DNA of 64,000 nucleotides from positions 3,782,001 through 3,846,000 of the forward strand of contig NZ_JADOUF010000001.1 of NCBI RefSeq assembly GCF_015751905.1, read 5' to 3'. Under the pieces are notes generated by a model. The model had not been told where the DNA came from and did no database searches. It saw only the letters and a program-made list of their open reading frames with translations. Below are positions 32,004-41,422 of the stretch, piece after piece. The DNA is from Longispora fulva. GTDB lineage: Bacteria > Actinomycetota > Actinomycetes > Mycobacteriales > Micromonosporaceae. A program made the position numbers and the translations under genes. Numbering within the stretch: position 1 is the stretch's first letter; each line of letters begins with the position of its first letter.

Positions 32004-32887
32004 CGGGTCCGCTCCTTGCGTGACGTGTACCAGATGTAGGGCACGACCACGAGCGCGATCGCGAGGAACAACAGGGTCGCGATCGCCGCGCCCCGGGCGA
32101 AGAAGCCGCCCCGGAAGGACGTGAGCCACATGTACAGCGCCGGGGTCTCCGTCCGGGCGTCCAGCGGGGCGATCGCGTAGATCAGGTCGAACGTCTTCAG
32201 CGAGATGTGCGCGAGGATCACCAGCGCGCTCATCAGCACCGGGGTGAGCATCGGGCGGACCACCGACCAGTAGACCTGCCGCTCGGAGGCCCCGTCGACC
32301 CGCGCGGCCTCGCGCAGTTCCTCCGGGATGCCGCGCAGGCCGGCCAGGAACAGGGCCATCACGTACCCCGACAGCGCCCAGCCCGCCGGCAGGGCGATCG
32401 CCGTGATCGCGCCCGCCGACGGGGACTTGTGCCAGTCGGAGTGCAGCCCGAACCAGTCGAGGAACGTGTTCAGCCCGGTGGTGCCGGCGCCCGGGTCGCT
32501 GTTGAGCAGCCAGCGCCACACGATGCCGGTCGCGATGAACGAGATCGCCATCGGGAACAGGAACACGCCCCGCCAGACGGACTCGCCCCGCGCGCCCTTG
32601 TCGAGGAGCAGCGCGAGCACGATGCCCATCGCCAGCGCGCCACCGATGAACACCACGGTGAACACGAGCAGGTTGCGGGCGTCGTTGCGGAACGTCTGGT
32701 CGGCGAACAGCTCCCGGTAGTTGGCCAGGCCCACGTAGGTGTCGCTGGGCGTGAGGCCCTTCCAGTCGGTGAGGGACACCTTCGCGTTCCAGCCGATGAA
32801 GCCGTACACGAAGACGCCGAGCAGGACCAGGGACGGCGCCACGAGCAGCAGCGCCGGCCCCCAGGAGCGGAACTTCCTCTTGCGCAT
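32000..32887 (-). CDS. Carbohydrate ABC transporter permease (MalF type)
   Basis: 295 residues from ATG 32887, 2 bp after the binding-protein gene. Six membrane helices are visible, starting with PALLLVAPSLVLLGVFVYGF. The EAA loop is PEELREAARVDGASERQVYW. It has the typical length for the CUT1 family. It forms the heterodimeric channel with the next gene product, whose start codon overlaps this stop (ATGA). Confidence 0.92.
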   Translation of the reverse strand: MRKRKFRSWGPALLLVAPSLVLLGVFVYGFIGWNAKVSLTDWKGLTPSDTYVGLANYRELFADQTFRNDARNLLVFTVVFIGGALAMGIVLALLLDKGARGESVWRGVFLFPMAISFIATGIVWRWLLNSDPGAGTTGLNTFLDWFGLHSDWHKSPSAGAITAIALPAGWALSGYVMALFLAGLRGIPEELREAARVDGASERQVYWSVVRPMLTPVLMSALVILAHISLKTFDLIYAIAPLDARTETPALYMWLTSFRGGFFARGAAIATLLFLAIALVVVPYIWYTSRKERTR

Positions 32888-32889
32888 GG

Positions 32890-34158
32890 TTACTTGTTCG
32901 CCGCGTACGCTTTGGCGACGGCGTCGGCGAAGGACGCCGTGTTCTTGTCCTGCACGAACACGCCGTACGCCTTCTCGATCTCGGCCTTCCACGCGTTGTT
33001 GGCGACGACGCCGTGCACGAGCGAGCCGACCACCACGGTGGACGTGCCCTGCCACTCCGTCAACGCCCAGGCCAGGTAGTCGGTGTACTTGGACTTGTCC
33101 GAGTCCAGCCGGGCCGGCACCGAACCCTTCTTCGGGTTGAACAGGTCCTGGCCCTCCACCGAGCCGCACAGCTTCAGCCACGCCTCGGCCTGCGCCTTGT
33201 GCGGCGCGCCCTTCGGCAGGGTGAAGGAGTCGGCGAGGAAGTTGTACACCCCGGTCGAACCAGGGGTCGCGACCACGTCGTAGTCCGTCTTGTACTTCAG
33301 GGCCTTCGCGCCCTGCAGGTACCCGGCGGCCCAGTCCCCCATCACGTTGTACGCCGCCGTGCCCGCGATCACCTTGTCCATCGTGGGCTGCCAGTCGTCG
33401 GTGGACACCGTGGCCACCGCGAGGATCCTCTTGAACATGTCCAGGGCGGCGAGGACCTCCGCGGACTTCCAGTCGGTGCCCCCGGTCCACAGCCCGTTGT
33501 ACTTCGCGGTGCCCAGCTCGCCGAGCAGCACGTTCTCCAGCAGGTGCATCTGGGTCCACGTCTGGCCCACCGACAGCGGCACGACGCCCTTGCCCTTGAG
33601 CGTCTCGGCCTGGGTGAGGAACTCCGACCACGTCTTCGGCGGGCCGGCGATCCCCCACTCGGCGAGCTTCGCCGGCTTGTACCACAGCAGGTTGGAGCGG
33701 TGGATGTTCACCGGCACGGCGTAGGTCTTGCCGTCGATGGTGAGCTTGTCGACGAGGCCCTTGGGGAACTTCGAGGTCCAGCCGTTGGCCTGGTAGAGGG
33801 CGGTCAGGTCCTCGAGCTTGCCGGCCTTGATGTCGCTGGCGGCCTCCAGCCCGGCGTGCAGCTGGTAGGAGTCCGGCGGGTCGTTGGCCAGCAGCCGGGT
33901 GGTCAGCGCCTGCTTGGCCTGGGTGCCGGAGCCGCCGGCCACGGCGGCGTTGACGAACTCGACGCCCGGGTTGTCCTTCTTGAACCGCTCGATGAGCGCC
34001 TCGAGGCCCTCGCCCTCGCCGGGGCCGGACCACCAGGAGTAGACCTCGATCTTCTTCGCGGTCTTGCTGTCCCCTCCCGAGTTGGAGCAGGCGGGCAGGA
34101 CGGCCACGGCCGACGCGCCTAGAGCCGCACCGAGGAGTTTCCTGCGACTGAGCTGCAT
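32890..34158 (-). CDS. Sugar-binding lipoprotein of the ABC transporter
   Basis: 422 residues from ATG 34158, with a GGGAGGG ribosome site. The signal has twin arginines (MQLSRRKLLGAALG) and ends in a lipobox with Cys24 (VAVLPAC), so it may travel by the Tat route and be lipid-anchored. The mature protein is a cluster B solute-binding protein (SWWSGPGEGEGLEALIERF, then a WPTM-type core). It captures the sugar outside; the GH92 gene in the same operon points to mannosides or N-glycan fragments. It is the first gene of the operon and is divergent from the ROK regulator. Confidence 0.92.
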   Translation of the reverse strand: MQLSRRKLLGAALGASAVAVLPACSNSGGDSKTAKKIEVYSWWSGPGEGEGLEALIERFKKDNPGVEFVNAAVAGGSGTQAKQALTTRLLANDPPDSYQLHAGLEAASDIKAGKLEDLTALYQANGWTSKFPKGLVDKLTIDGKTYAVPVNIHRSNLLWYKPAKLAEWGIAGPPKTWSEFLTQAETLKGKGVVPLSVGQTWTQMHLLENVLLGELGTAKYNGLWTGGTDWKSAEVLAALDMFKRILAVATVSTDDWQPTMDKVIAGTAAYNVMGDWAAGYLQGAKALKYKTDYDVVATPGSTGVYNFLADSFTLPKGAPHKAQAEAWLKLCGSVEGQDLFNPKKGSVPARLDSDKSKYTDYLAWALTEWQGTSTVVVGSLVHGVVANNAWKAEIEKAYGVFVQDKNTASFADAVAKAYAANK

Positions 34159-34228
34159 TGCGCCCTCCCGGGCAAGTCGTGTGATCGGCGGGTATCGCTG
34201 GACCACCATCCACCCACCTCGGAGGCTC

Positions 34229-34246
34229 TGTCAATAGTTGGCAATA
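34229..34246. repeat. Direct repeat in the ROK/ABC divergent region, possible operator
   Basis: TGTCAATA (34229-34236) and TGGCAATA (34239-34246) are repeated with a 10-bp period between the divergent genes. A further TTGACA lies at 34291-34296, just upstream of the ROK start. The AT-rich content stands out locally. It could be where the ROK repressor binds. Confidence 0.35.
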
Positions 34247-34317
34247 CCTTCGGCATGAGCTGGACTTATCTCTGATACTTCCGGCACCGATTGACATAAC
34301 CTGGCCGGGCGGGAAAC

Positions 34318-35484
34318 ATGCGGGGGGTGACGGTGTCCGCGCACGAACTCGGCACGACCGCCCGCCGCGTCGTCGACGTGCTGCGGGCCCACGGCGCGCG
34401 CACCCGCGCGGAGCTGATCACCCTCACCGGACTGTCCCGGCCCACCGTGGCCGCGGCGCTCACCGACCTGGCCACCACCGGCCTGCTCACCGAGGACGCC
34501 AGCGCGACCACCGGCCCGGCCGGCGGACGTCCGGCGGCGGTGTTCCGGCTGTCGCGTGCCGCCGGGCTCGCCGTCGGCGTCGACATCGGCCGCCGGCACC
34601 TGCGGGTCGCCGTCGCGGACCTCGGACACACGGTGCTCGCCGAGGACGCCGTCCGCCTCGACCGGGACGCCGACGACCACCCGCACGCCGCGCTCGACCT
34701 CGCCGTCCGGCGGATCGACGCGGTCCTCGCCCGGGTCGGCACGGACCGCGCCGAGGTCGTCGGCGTCGGCCTCGGCATCCCGGCCCCGGTCACCGACGCC
34801 GGCCGGATCGGCTCCCCCGCCCTGCTGCCGGCGTGGTCGGCGCTCATCCCGCGCGAGGAGCTGTCCGGCCGGCTCGGCGGGCTCGCGGTGCGGGCGGACA
34901 ACGACGCGAACGTGGCGGCCCTCGCGGAGTACGTCTGGGGCGCCGGGCGGGACTGCGCCGACCTGGTCTACGTCAAGGTGGCCACCGGCATCGGTGCCGG
35001 GATCATCCTGGGCGGCCGGCTGTACCGGGGCACCGACGGCACCGCCGGCGAACTCGGCCACGTCACCCTCGACGTCAACGGGCCGGTGTGCCGGTGCGGC
35101 AACCGGGGCTGCGTGGAGCTGCGCGCCGGCGGCCGGGCGCTGCTCGACCAGGCCCGGGTGACCCTGCCGGAGCTGGGCGACCTGGCGGACCTGGTCCGGC
35201 ACGCCTCGGCCGGGGATCCCGGCTGCCGGCGACTGCTGCTCGACGCGGGCCGCTATCTGGGGTACGCGCTGGGCGGGCTGTCCAACCTGGTCAACCCGGG
35301 GCGGATCGTCGTCGGCGGGGAACTCGGCACGAGTGAGCTGCTCCTGGAGCCGCTCCGGCGGGGGCTCGCGGAGACCGCGATGGCGTCGGCCGCCGCTGCG
35401 GTCGACGTGGTGCCGGCGCAACTGGGCGACCGGGCGGCGGCCCTGGGCGGCCTGGCCCTGGCACTGGGCGTCAACGCCGCCTGA
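34318..35484 (+). CDS. ROK-family transcriptional regulator
   Basis: 388 residues. A winged HTH (about 10-75, RAELITLTGLSRPTVAAALTDL) precedes the sugar-kinase-like ROK domain. That domain has VGVDIGRRHLRVAVADLG, VVGVGLGIPAPV, ADNDANVAALAEYVWGAG and the zinc motif CRCGNRGCVEL. The glucokinase-type Asp in the DND motif is kept, although most ROK regulators of this type do not phosphorylate sugar. It is divergent from the mannoside transport/GH92 operon, so it most likely represses it until a sugar ligand binds. GTG 34327 is an alternative start. Confidence 0.92.
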   Translation: MRGVTVSAHELGTTARRVVDVLRAHGARTRAELITLTGLSRPTVAAALTDLATTGLLTEDASATTGPAGGRPAAVFRLSRAAGLAVGVDIGRRHLRVAVADLGHTVLAEDAVRLDRDADDHPHAALDLAVRRIDAVLARVGTDRAEVVGVGLGIPAPVTDAGRIGSPALLPAWSALIPREELSGRLGGLAVRADNDANVAALAEYVWGAGRDCADLVYVKVATGIGAGIILGGRLYRGTDGTAGELGHVTLDVNGPVCRCGNRGCVELRAGGRALLDQARVTLPELGDLADLVRHASAGDPGCRRLLLDAGRYLGYALGGLSNLVNPGRIVVGGELGTSELLLEPLRRGLAETAMASAAAAVDVVPAQLGDRAAALGGLALALGVNAA

Positions 35485-35562
35485 CGGGCCGCGCCGTCCG
35501 GCACCGGAACCGACCGCTGGAGACCGGGGCAGGTGTCGCCGTCATCATGAAAGGCTTTTGAT

Positions 35563-36006
35563 CTATGTCGGGTTGACCGGGCGCTCGAAGAAGGTCTCCA
35601 GGACCACGATCGTCTGGGTACCCGTCACGCCCTCGATCCCGAAGCACCGGCGCAGGGTGGCTTGCAACTCCTCCGTCGTCGCCGTGCGGATCTTCACCAG
35701 CAGCGACGCCGACCCGGCCACGACGTGCGCCTCCTGGATCTCAGGAATCGCCGCGAGGGCCGCGTGCGTCGGCGGGTCGCCCATCCAGGCGTTGGACTCC
35801 AGCATCACGTACGCCAGCACGCCGCGACCGACCGCCGCAGGGTCCACGTCCACGGTCGTCCGGCGGATCACGCCGCGCTCGCGGAGCTTGCGGACCCGCT
35901 CGTGGGCCGCGCCGGCGGACAGCCCGACGGCCTGGCCGAGCGCGGCGTAGGCCACGGTGGCGTCGTCCTGCAACACGGCGAGCAGCGCCCTGTCGATCTC
36001 ATCCAA
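35563..36006 (-). CDS. Lrp/AsnC-family transcriptional regulator
   Basis: 147 residues. An N-terminal HTH (about 4-55, DRALLAVLQDDATVAYAALG, then HERVRKLRERGVI) and a C-terminal RAM ligand-binding domain (about 70-140, with VAGSASLLVKIRT) make the full family layout. It forms octameric assemblies in characterised members and usually senses amino acids. It is divergent from the SMP-30 gene with 87 bp between starts, which contain a 7-bp inverted repeat, so that gene is its likely target. Confidence 0.93.
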   Translation of the reverse strand: MDEIDRALLAVLQDDATVAYAALGQAVGLSAGAAHERVRKLRERGVIRRTTVDVDPAAVGRGVLAYVMLESNAWMGDPPTHAALAAIPEIQEAHVVAGSASLLVKIRTATTEELQATLRRCFGIEGVTGTQTIVVLETFFERPVNPT

Positions 36007-36057
36007 CGGGACTCCTCCAGATGTGAGCTACCAGACTGCGATCTTGACCATATCTCA

Positions 36058-36083
36058 TTCGGTGATGTTTGCTAAACACCGAA
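36058..36083. promoter_or_regulatory. Inverted repeat in the Lrp/SMP-30 divergent region
   Basis: TTCGGTG (36058-36064) and CACCGAA (36077-36083) flank a 12-base AT-rich centre that holds a further GTTT/AAAC pair. The right arm runs into the GAAGGAGG ribosome site of the SMP-30 gene. A regulator bound here, or the RNA hairpin itself, could restrict translation. Confidence 0.5.
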
Positions 36084-36093
36084 GGAGGTTCCG

Positions 36094-36978
36094 ATGCGGA
36101 TACGGGCACAGTTTGAGAAGCTGGACGACAGGTTCACCGGCTGCGACGGGGACGAGTGGCTGGAGGTCCTGCACTCGGGCAGCCGCAAGACGGAGGGCCC
36201 GGCGTACTTCCCCGCCGGCCGCTACCTGGTGTGGAGCGACATCCCCAACGACCGGATGCTGCGCTGGGACGAGACGACCGGGGCGGTCGGCGTGTTCCGG
36301 CACTCCTCCGGCAACGCCAACGGCAACACCGTCGACCGGCAGGGCCGGTTGCTGACCTGCGAACAGGGCGCGCGCCGGGTCACCCGCACCGAGCACGACG
36401 GCACGGTGACGGTGCTGGCCGACCGGTTCGAGGGCAAGCGGCTCAACAGCCCGAACGACATCGTCGAGCACTCCGACGGCTCGATCTGGTTCACCGACCC
36501 GCGCTACGGGATCACCGACTACTACGAGGGCGCCCCCGCCCCCAGCGAGATCGGCGCCGACCACGTGTACCGGATCGACCCGTCCGGCGGGCTCACGGTC
36601 GTCGCCGACGACTTCGAACGGCCCAACGGGCTGGCGTTCACGGCCGACGAGTCTGAACTGTTCGTCGTGGACACCCGCCGGCGGCACCTGCGGCGGTTCC
36701 AGGTGGTCGACGGGACGCTGCGGGGCGGGGAGGTGTTCGCCGAGGGCTGGTTCGACGGGATCCGGTTCGACCACGCCGGCCGGCTGTGGTGCGCGGCGCT
36801 CGACGGCCTGTGGTGCTACCACCCGGACGGCACGCTGATCGGGAAGCTGCTGCTGCCGGGGTCGGCGTCGAACCTGGTCTTCGGCGGGGCCCGGCGCAAC
36901 AACCTGTTCATCACGAACAGCGCCGGAGACGTGTACTCGATCCGGGTGACCTTCGCCGGGGCCAGCTACCCGGACTGA
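36094..36978 (+). CDS. SMP-30/gluconolactonase-family (LRE-type) hydrolase
   Basis: 294 residues with an AAGGAGG site 6 bases before the ATG. It is a six-bladed propeller. The metal-binding Glu is in RKTEGPAYF, and the conserved SPNDIVEHSDGSIWFTDPRYG and FERPNGLAFTADES segments supply the Asn and Asp ligands. Members hydrolyse sugar lactones with a divalent metal. The substrate is unknown. A divergent Lrp-type regulator and the shared inverted repeat suggest it belongs to an amino-acid- or sugar-acid-responsive pathway. Confidence 0.9.
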   Translation: MRIRAQFEKLDDRFTGCDGDEWLEVLHSGSRKTEGPAYFPAGRYLVWSDIPNDRMLRWDETTGAVGVFRHSSGNANGNTVDRQGRLLTCEQGARRVTRTEHDGTVTVLADRFEGKRLNSPNDIVEHSDGSIWFTDPRYGITDYYEGAPAPSEIGADHVYRIDPSGGLTVVADDFERPNGLAFTADESELFVVDTRRRHLRRFQVVDGTLRGGEVFAEGWFDGIRFDHAGRLWCAALDGLWCYHPDGTLIGKLLLPGSASNLVFGGARRNNLFITNSAGDVYSIRVTFAGASYPD

Positions 36979-37064
36979 GGCGCGCGCCGGGTGCCGCCGC
37001 CCTGGGGGCGCCGTGACGCCGGGCTAGGTAGTCTGACCCGACATCAAGGGGGCAAGGCGGAGGC

Positions 37065-39155
37065 ATGCGCAGCTGGGTAACGGCGGTATTGTGGTGTTTC
37101 GTCATGGCTTCCGGAGTGACGACGCAGTGCTCCCCACCGCCCCCGCCGGCCACCGGACCGGGGCTGGCCGACGACTACCAGTTCTCGACCGGCTTCTCCA
37201 CCGTCCAGGGCGGAGTGTGGTCCTACCAGCAGTGGGACGGCACGACATACACCGACATGACCTGGGATCCGGCGCAGAACGCATGGCGGGGCGCCTGCGA
37301 ACACTGCCTGATCGCCCGCGACTGGATGCATCCGGACGTCAACGACGCGGTCGTGGCCTGGAAGGCCCCCCGCACGGGTGACGTGGTCATCCGCGGCACC
37401 ATGGACCACCACGGCGACGGCAACCGGGCCGGCGACGGGGTGCGCACCGTCATCCGGCAGCGGCACGGCGGCACGGTCGCCAAGATCTGGCCCTCGGCGG
37501 ACTACCAGGTCATCCGGCCGAACTTCACCGCCCAGCACATCGTGCAGGCGCACGTCGAGGTCGGCGACGTCGTGTACTTCCACCTCAACCGGTCCGCGAC
37601 CACCGCGTCGGACACCACCTCCTGGGACCCGCGGATCAGCTACGACTACCAGCCGAAGTTCACGCTCGACGAGGCCGAGCTGGTGATGGACCCGGCCGAC
37701 TTCGACCGGGCCGGGATCGGCGTCGCGCTCGACGCCAGCCTGTCGACGGTGTCCGACGGTACGAACATCGACTTCTACCACTCCAACTCCGACGCGGTCC
37801 AGAAGTTCCGCGGCACGCTGGAACGACCGGCCGGCACCGGGCTCACCAGCCGGTTCACCAATCCGCGCAACCTCGACGGCGACTGGTGGATCGAGAATAT
37901 CTACCGGACCCCGACGGGCCGCCTGCTGGCCTTCTGCCACATCGAGAACGCCACCACCCTCAGTACGACAGGGTGGTGGGCCGCCGGGTTGGCGTACTCG
38001 ACCGATGGCGGCGCCACGTTCCAGAAGCTCGGCAAGACGATCTCCACGACCGTCCGGGATGACACGGCGCCGTTCGACGGCAACATCGGCGGCGTGCCGT
38101 ACGTGGTGCGCGACGGCTACTTCTACGCCTACTACGGCGACCCGCGCCCGGCCGTCGCGCGCGCCCCGGTGGCCGACGTCCTCGCGGCGGCCGAACGGGG
38201 CACCGTGACCCCGTGGCGCAAGTTCCACGACGGCGGCTGGGAGCAGAAGGCACTCGGCGACCTGGCCGGCCCCGCCGGGCGGGCGACCACGGTCATACCG
38301 CAGGACGCCGTGGACTACTACATGACGCATGGCGACGCCGCCTACAGCACCTACCTGGGAAAGTACCTGCTGGCCGGCTACAGCGGCGGCGCGGGGAAGG
38401 GCACCTACCTGACCTTCTCCGACGACGGGACGAGCTTCGAGGTGCCGTCGTGGACGCAGAAGAGCGACAACCCGGCGAAGGACTCGCTGTCGCCCTACGA
38501 GACGATCGTGAACGCCGACGGTACCGACAACGGCGTCGTCGGCCAGTCCTTCTACGTGTACTACGGGTACCGCGGCAAGATGGCGAACGTCGTCAACAGC
38601 CAGTACCCGCAGGAGTGGCGTTGGCTGTACCGGCAGAGGGTCACCCTGCACCGCGCGGGGTTCGACCGCCCCGCCGCGAACGCGAGCACCGCCTTCACCG
38701 CCCAGCAGGGTGGCAACGACTGGCGGTACCTCGAACACAACGGCACGACCTACGTCGCGATGACCTGGGACGGCGCCCAGCACCGGTGGAACGGATCGTC
38801 ACCCAACCTGTCGATCACCTCCACGGTGCAGCATCCGGACGGGCAGAAGGACGCGGTACGGGCCTGGGTCGCGCCCCGCGCCGGTACCGTGCGGATCACG
38901 GTGGGGATGAACGGCGTGACGGTCGGCGGCGGGGTCAACGCCGACGGCGTCAAAATCAAGATCATGAAGAGTGGTTCCGCGCTCTGGCCGGCGTCGGGCT
39001 ATCAGCCGCTGAGCCCGGGGACGTTCTTCGTTCCGCCGGTGATCACCACGAAGGTCGCCCAGGGTGAGGTGTTGTACTTCCACGTGAACCAGAACCTGGG
39101 CACCGCCTTCGACTCGGTCACCTGGGTGCCCGTGGTGTCGTACGTGAGGTCCTAG
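37065..39155 (+). CDS. Secreted beta-propeller protein with a duplicated flanking domain
   Basis: 696 residues, with a GGCGGAGG site. The first 22 residues look like a signal; the TTQC end is a poor lipobox, so it may be either secreted or lipid-anchored. A domain of about 150 residues occurs twice, at about 37-192 and 544-696. Shared landmarks are QGG..W.Y...GT.Y..M.WD, WxAPR.G.V.I...M and VxxGxVxYFHxNxxxxTAxDxxxWxPxxSY. Between them is a propeller-like core with glycoside-hydrolase-43-like strands (RNLDGDWWIENIYRTPTGRL and ATFQKLGKT). The flanking domains may be carbohydrate-binding. I do not know a named family. Confidence 0.8.
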   Translation: MRSWVTAVLWCFVMASGVTTQCSPPPPPATGPGLADDYQFSTGFSTVQGGVWSYQQWDGTTYTDMTWDPAQNAWRGACEHCLIARDWMHPDVNDAVVAWKAPRTGDVVIRGTMDHHGDGNRAGDGVRTVIRQRHGGTVAKIWPSADYQVIRPNFTAQHIVQAHVEVGDVVYFHLNRSATTASDTTSWDPRISYDYQPKFTLDEAELVMDPADFDRAGIGVALDASLSTVSDGTNIDFYHSNSDAVQKFRGTLERPAGTGLTSRFTNPRNLDGDWWIENIYRTPTGRLLAFCHIENATTLSTTGWWAAGLAYSTDGGATFQKLGKTISTTVRDDTAPFDGNIGGVPYVVRDGYFYAYYGDPRPAVARAPVADVLAAAERGTVTPWRKFHDGGWEQKALGDLAGPAGRATTVIPQDAVDYYMTHGDAAYSTYLGKYLLAGYSGGAGKGTYLTFSDDGTSFEVPSWTQKSDNPAKDSLSPYETIVNADGTDNGVVGQSFYVYYGYRGKMANVVNSQYPQEWRWLYRQRVTLHRAGFDRPAANASTAFTAQQGGNDWRYLEHNGTTYVAMTWDGAQHRWNGSSPNLSITSTVQHPDGQKDAVRAWVAPRAGTVRITVGMNGVTVGGGVNADGVKIKIMKSGSALWPASGYQPLSPGTFFVPPVITTKVAQGEVLYFHVNQNLGTAFDSVTWVPVVSYVRS

Positions 39156-39347
39156 CGGTTCACTGTTCCGCGTCCGGGAAGCCGCTGACGGCTGGTGCCG
39201 TGGCCCGCGTGGACCTTCCCCGGATGTCGGTGACGGCCGGCGCCGGAGTTCGCGGATACCGCGATCGTCGCCCACCCGGGACGAGTACGCGGATCCGGCG
39301 ACGAAACCGGGCTGACGTGCACCCTGCTTTCCGACAAGATCACTCGC

Positions 39348-39776
39348 ATGGACAAGGAACAACGAGTGGCCGCCTACGGCGTCGCGATCCAGGACAGCCG
39401 GGTGCTGCTGACCCGGATCGCCCGGACAGACGTCATCGGCGAGACCGGCCTGTGGATGCTCCCCGGCGGAGGCGTCGAGCACGGCGAACACCCCGAGGAA
39501 TCGGTGACCCGCGAACTCGCCGAGGAGACCGGCTACACCGTGCGGGTGGACCGGCTGCTGCACGCGGGCGCCGAGCACCGTCAGCTCGACTTCCCCGGTC
39601 TCTCCGTGGACTGGCACAACGTCTACCTGACCTACGCCGTCACGGTCACCGGCGGCGGGCTCCGCGACGAACTCGACGGCTCGACGGGCACCCCGACCTG
39701 GTTCCCCCTCGACGACCTGCCCGCGATGCTCCCCACCAGTCGGGCGATCCTCGACCGGGCACTGGCCGACGGCTGA
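39348..39776 (+). CDS. NUDIX hydrolase
   Basis: 142 residues. The Nudix box spans 40-63 (GGGVEHGEHPEESVTRELAE, then ETGY), with the catalytic REL-EE glutamates present. The surrounding beta-alpha-beta sandwich is typical. These enzymes hydrolyse nucleoside diphosphates linked to another group; the particular substrate cannot be read from the sequence. It stands alone, followed by a perfect 13-bp hairpin. Confidence 0.93.
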   Translation: MDKEQRVAAYGVAIQDSRVLLTRIARTDVIGETGLWMLPGGGVEHGEHPEESVTRELAEETGYTVRVDRLLHAGAEHRQLDFPGLSVDWHNVYLTYAVTVTGGGLRDELDGSTGTPTWFPLDDLPAMLPTSRAILDRALADG

Positions 39777-39860
39777 ACCGGACCCGACGCCACCGAGCTC
39801 GAAAAGGTGGCTGAGCGAGACATGCCGGGACCGCGTGGTGCGACCGAACGGCTACGGCGC

Positions 39861-39890
39861 GGCGGCACGGTGCGACAGCACCGTGCCGCC
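39861..39890. terminator. Perfect hairpin between convergent genes
   Basis: GGCGGCACGGTGC and its full complement (13 bp) enclose a GACA loop between the NUDIX gene and the dihydrolipoyl dehydrogenase gene, and can end transcripts from both sides. Confidence 0.7.
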
Positions 39891-39899
39891 CCACCCCAC

Positions 39900-41300
39900 T
39901 CACATATTGATCATGTGCCCCGCGAGACCGTGGATGGCCTCCTTGACCGCCTCGCCCAGCGTCGGGTGCGCGTGGATGTTGCGCCCCAGCTCGTGCACCG
40001 TGAGGTCCCACTGCTGCGCCAGGGTCAGCTCCGGCAGCAGCTCCGTCACCTCGGGCCCGATCAGGTGCGCGCCGAGCAGCTCGCCGTATTTTCCGTCCGA
40101 GATGAGCTTCACGAACCCGACCGCCTCGCCGAGGCCGTGCGCCTTGGCGTTCGCGGTGAACGGGAACTTCGCCACCTGGACGTCGAACCCCTTCTCGCGG
40201 GCCTGCGCCTCGGTCCAGCCGAAGCTGGCGATCTGCGGCTGGCAGTACGTGGCCCGGGGGACCATCACGAAGTCGATCTCCATGGTCTCCGCGTTCGCGA
40301 TGGTCTCCACGGCGACCATGGCCATCGCCTCGGCGGCGTGCGCGAGCATCAGCTTGGCCGTGACGTCGCCGATGGCGAAGATGTGCGGCACGTTGGTCCG
40401 GCCCCGGCCGTCGACGTCGATCGCGCCGCGCTCGGTCAGCGCGACCCCGGTGGTCTCCAGGCCGTACCCGGTGACCCGGGGTGCGAAGCCGATCGCCTGG
40501 AGCACCTTGTCCGCCTCGAGTACCTGCGAGACGCCGTCCCTGGACACGGTCACCCGGACCTTGGCGCCGGAGTCGTCGATCGACTCGACCCGGGTCGAGG
40601 TGTGCACCGTGATGCCGAGCTTGCGGTAGCGCTTGGCCAGCTCGGCGGACACCTCGACGTCCTCGAGCGGTACGAGCCGGTCCAGGAACTCCACGATCGT
40701 GACGTCGACGCCGTAGGAGCGCAGCACGTAGGCGAACTCGACGCCGATCGCGCCGGCCCCGGCGATCACGATGCTGCCGGGCAGGTCGGACGAGAGGATC
40801 TGCTCCTCGTAGGTGACGACGCGCTCGCTGAGCGAGGTGCCCGGCAGGAGGCGGGTGGTCGCGCCGGCCGCGATGACACAGTGCCCGAAGGTGACCGTCT
40901 CGGTGCCGCCCGCGGACATGGCGACCTGCAGGGTGTGGTCGTCGGTGAAGGTGCCCCGGCCGTCGTACTGCGTGATCTTGTTCTTCTTCATCAGGTAGTG
41001 GATGCCCTTGACCCGGCCGTCGGCGACCTGCCGGCTGCGGGTGTAGGCGGCACCGTAGTCGATGTTCACCTTGCCCTCGACCGTGATGCCGAACTTCTCC
41101 GCCTCGTGGGTGAAGATCTGGGCCAGCTCGGCGTTGCGGAGCAGTGCCTTGGACGGGATGCAGCCGACGTTCAGGCAGACACCGCCCCAGTACTTCTCCT
41201 CCACGACAGCCACGGACAGGCCGAGCTGGGTGGCGCGGACCGCTGCGGTGTACCCGCCCGGCCCCGCGCCCAGGACCACGACGTCGAAATGTGCGCTCAT
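39900..41300 (-). CDS. lpdA: Dihydrolipoyl dehydrogenase (E3)
   Basis: 466 residues from ATG 41300. The N-terminal FAD motif is [17 protein letters not shown]. The redox disulfide is Cys42/Cys47 in [13 protein letters not shown]. The NAD motif is [15 protein letters not shown], and the active-site base His445 with Glu450 lies in [12 protein letters not shown]. The enzyme reoxidises dihydrolipoamide in pyruvate, 2-oxoglutarate or branched-chain dehydrogenase complexes and uses NAD+. No E1/E2 genes are nearby, so it is a stand-alone copy, common in actinobacteria. Confidence 0.95.
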   Translation of the reverse strand: MSAHFDVVVLGAGPGGYTAAVRATQLGLSVAVVEEKYWGGVCLNVGCIPSKALLRNAELAQIFTHEAEKFGITVEGKVNIDYGAAYTRSRQVADGRVKGIHYLMKKNKITQYDGRGTFTDDHTLQVAMSAGGTETVTFGHCVIAAGATTRLLPGTSLSERVVTYEEQILSSDLPGSIVIAGAGAIGVEFAYVLRSYGVDVTIVEFLDRLVPLEDVEVSAELAKRYRKLGITVHTSTRVESIDDSGAKVRVTVSRDGVSQVLEADKVLQAIGFAPRVTGYGLETTGVALTERGAIDVDGRGRTNVPHIFAIGDVTAKLMLAHAAEAMAMVAVETIANAETMEIDFVMVPRATYCQPQIASFGWTEAQAREKGFDVQVAKFPFTANAKAHGLGEAVGFVKLISDGKYGELLGAHLIGPEVTELLPELTLAQQWDLTVHELGRNIHAHPTLGEAVKEAIHGLAGHMINM

Positions 41301-41422
41301 GGACCCGATCCTGCCAGGCGGCGGCGCGGCGGGAGGTCGGTGGGCGATGTGAGGTGCGTCCACCGCGTCCCGTACCGGTCCATCGGACAGGCCCGACTCG
41401 GGTGGGCCGGGCCCCGGTCCGC

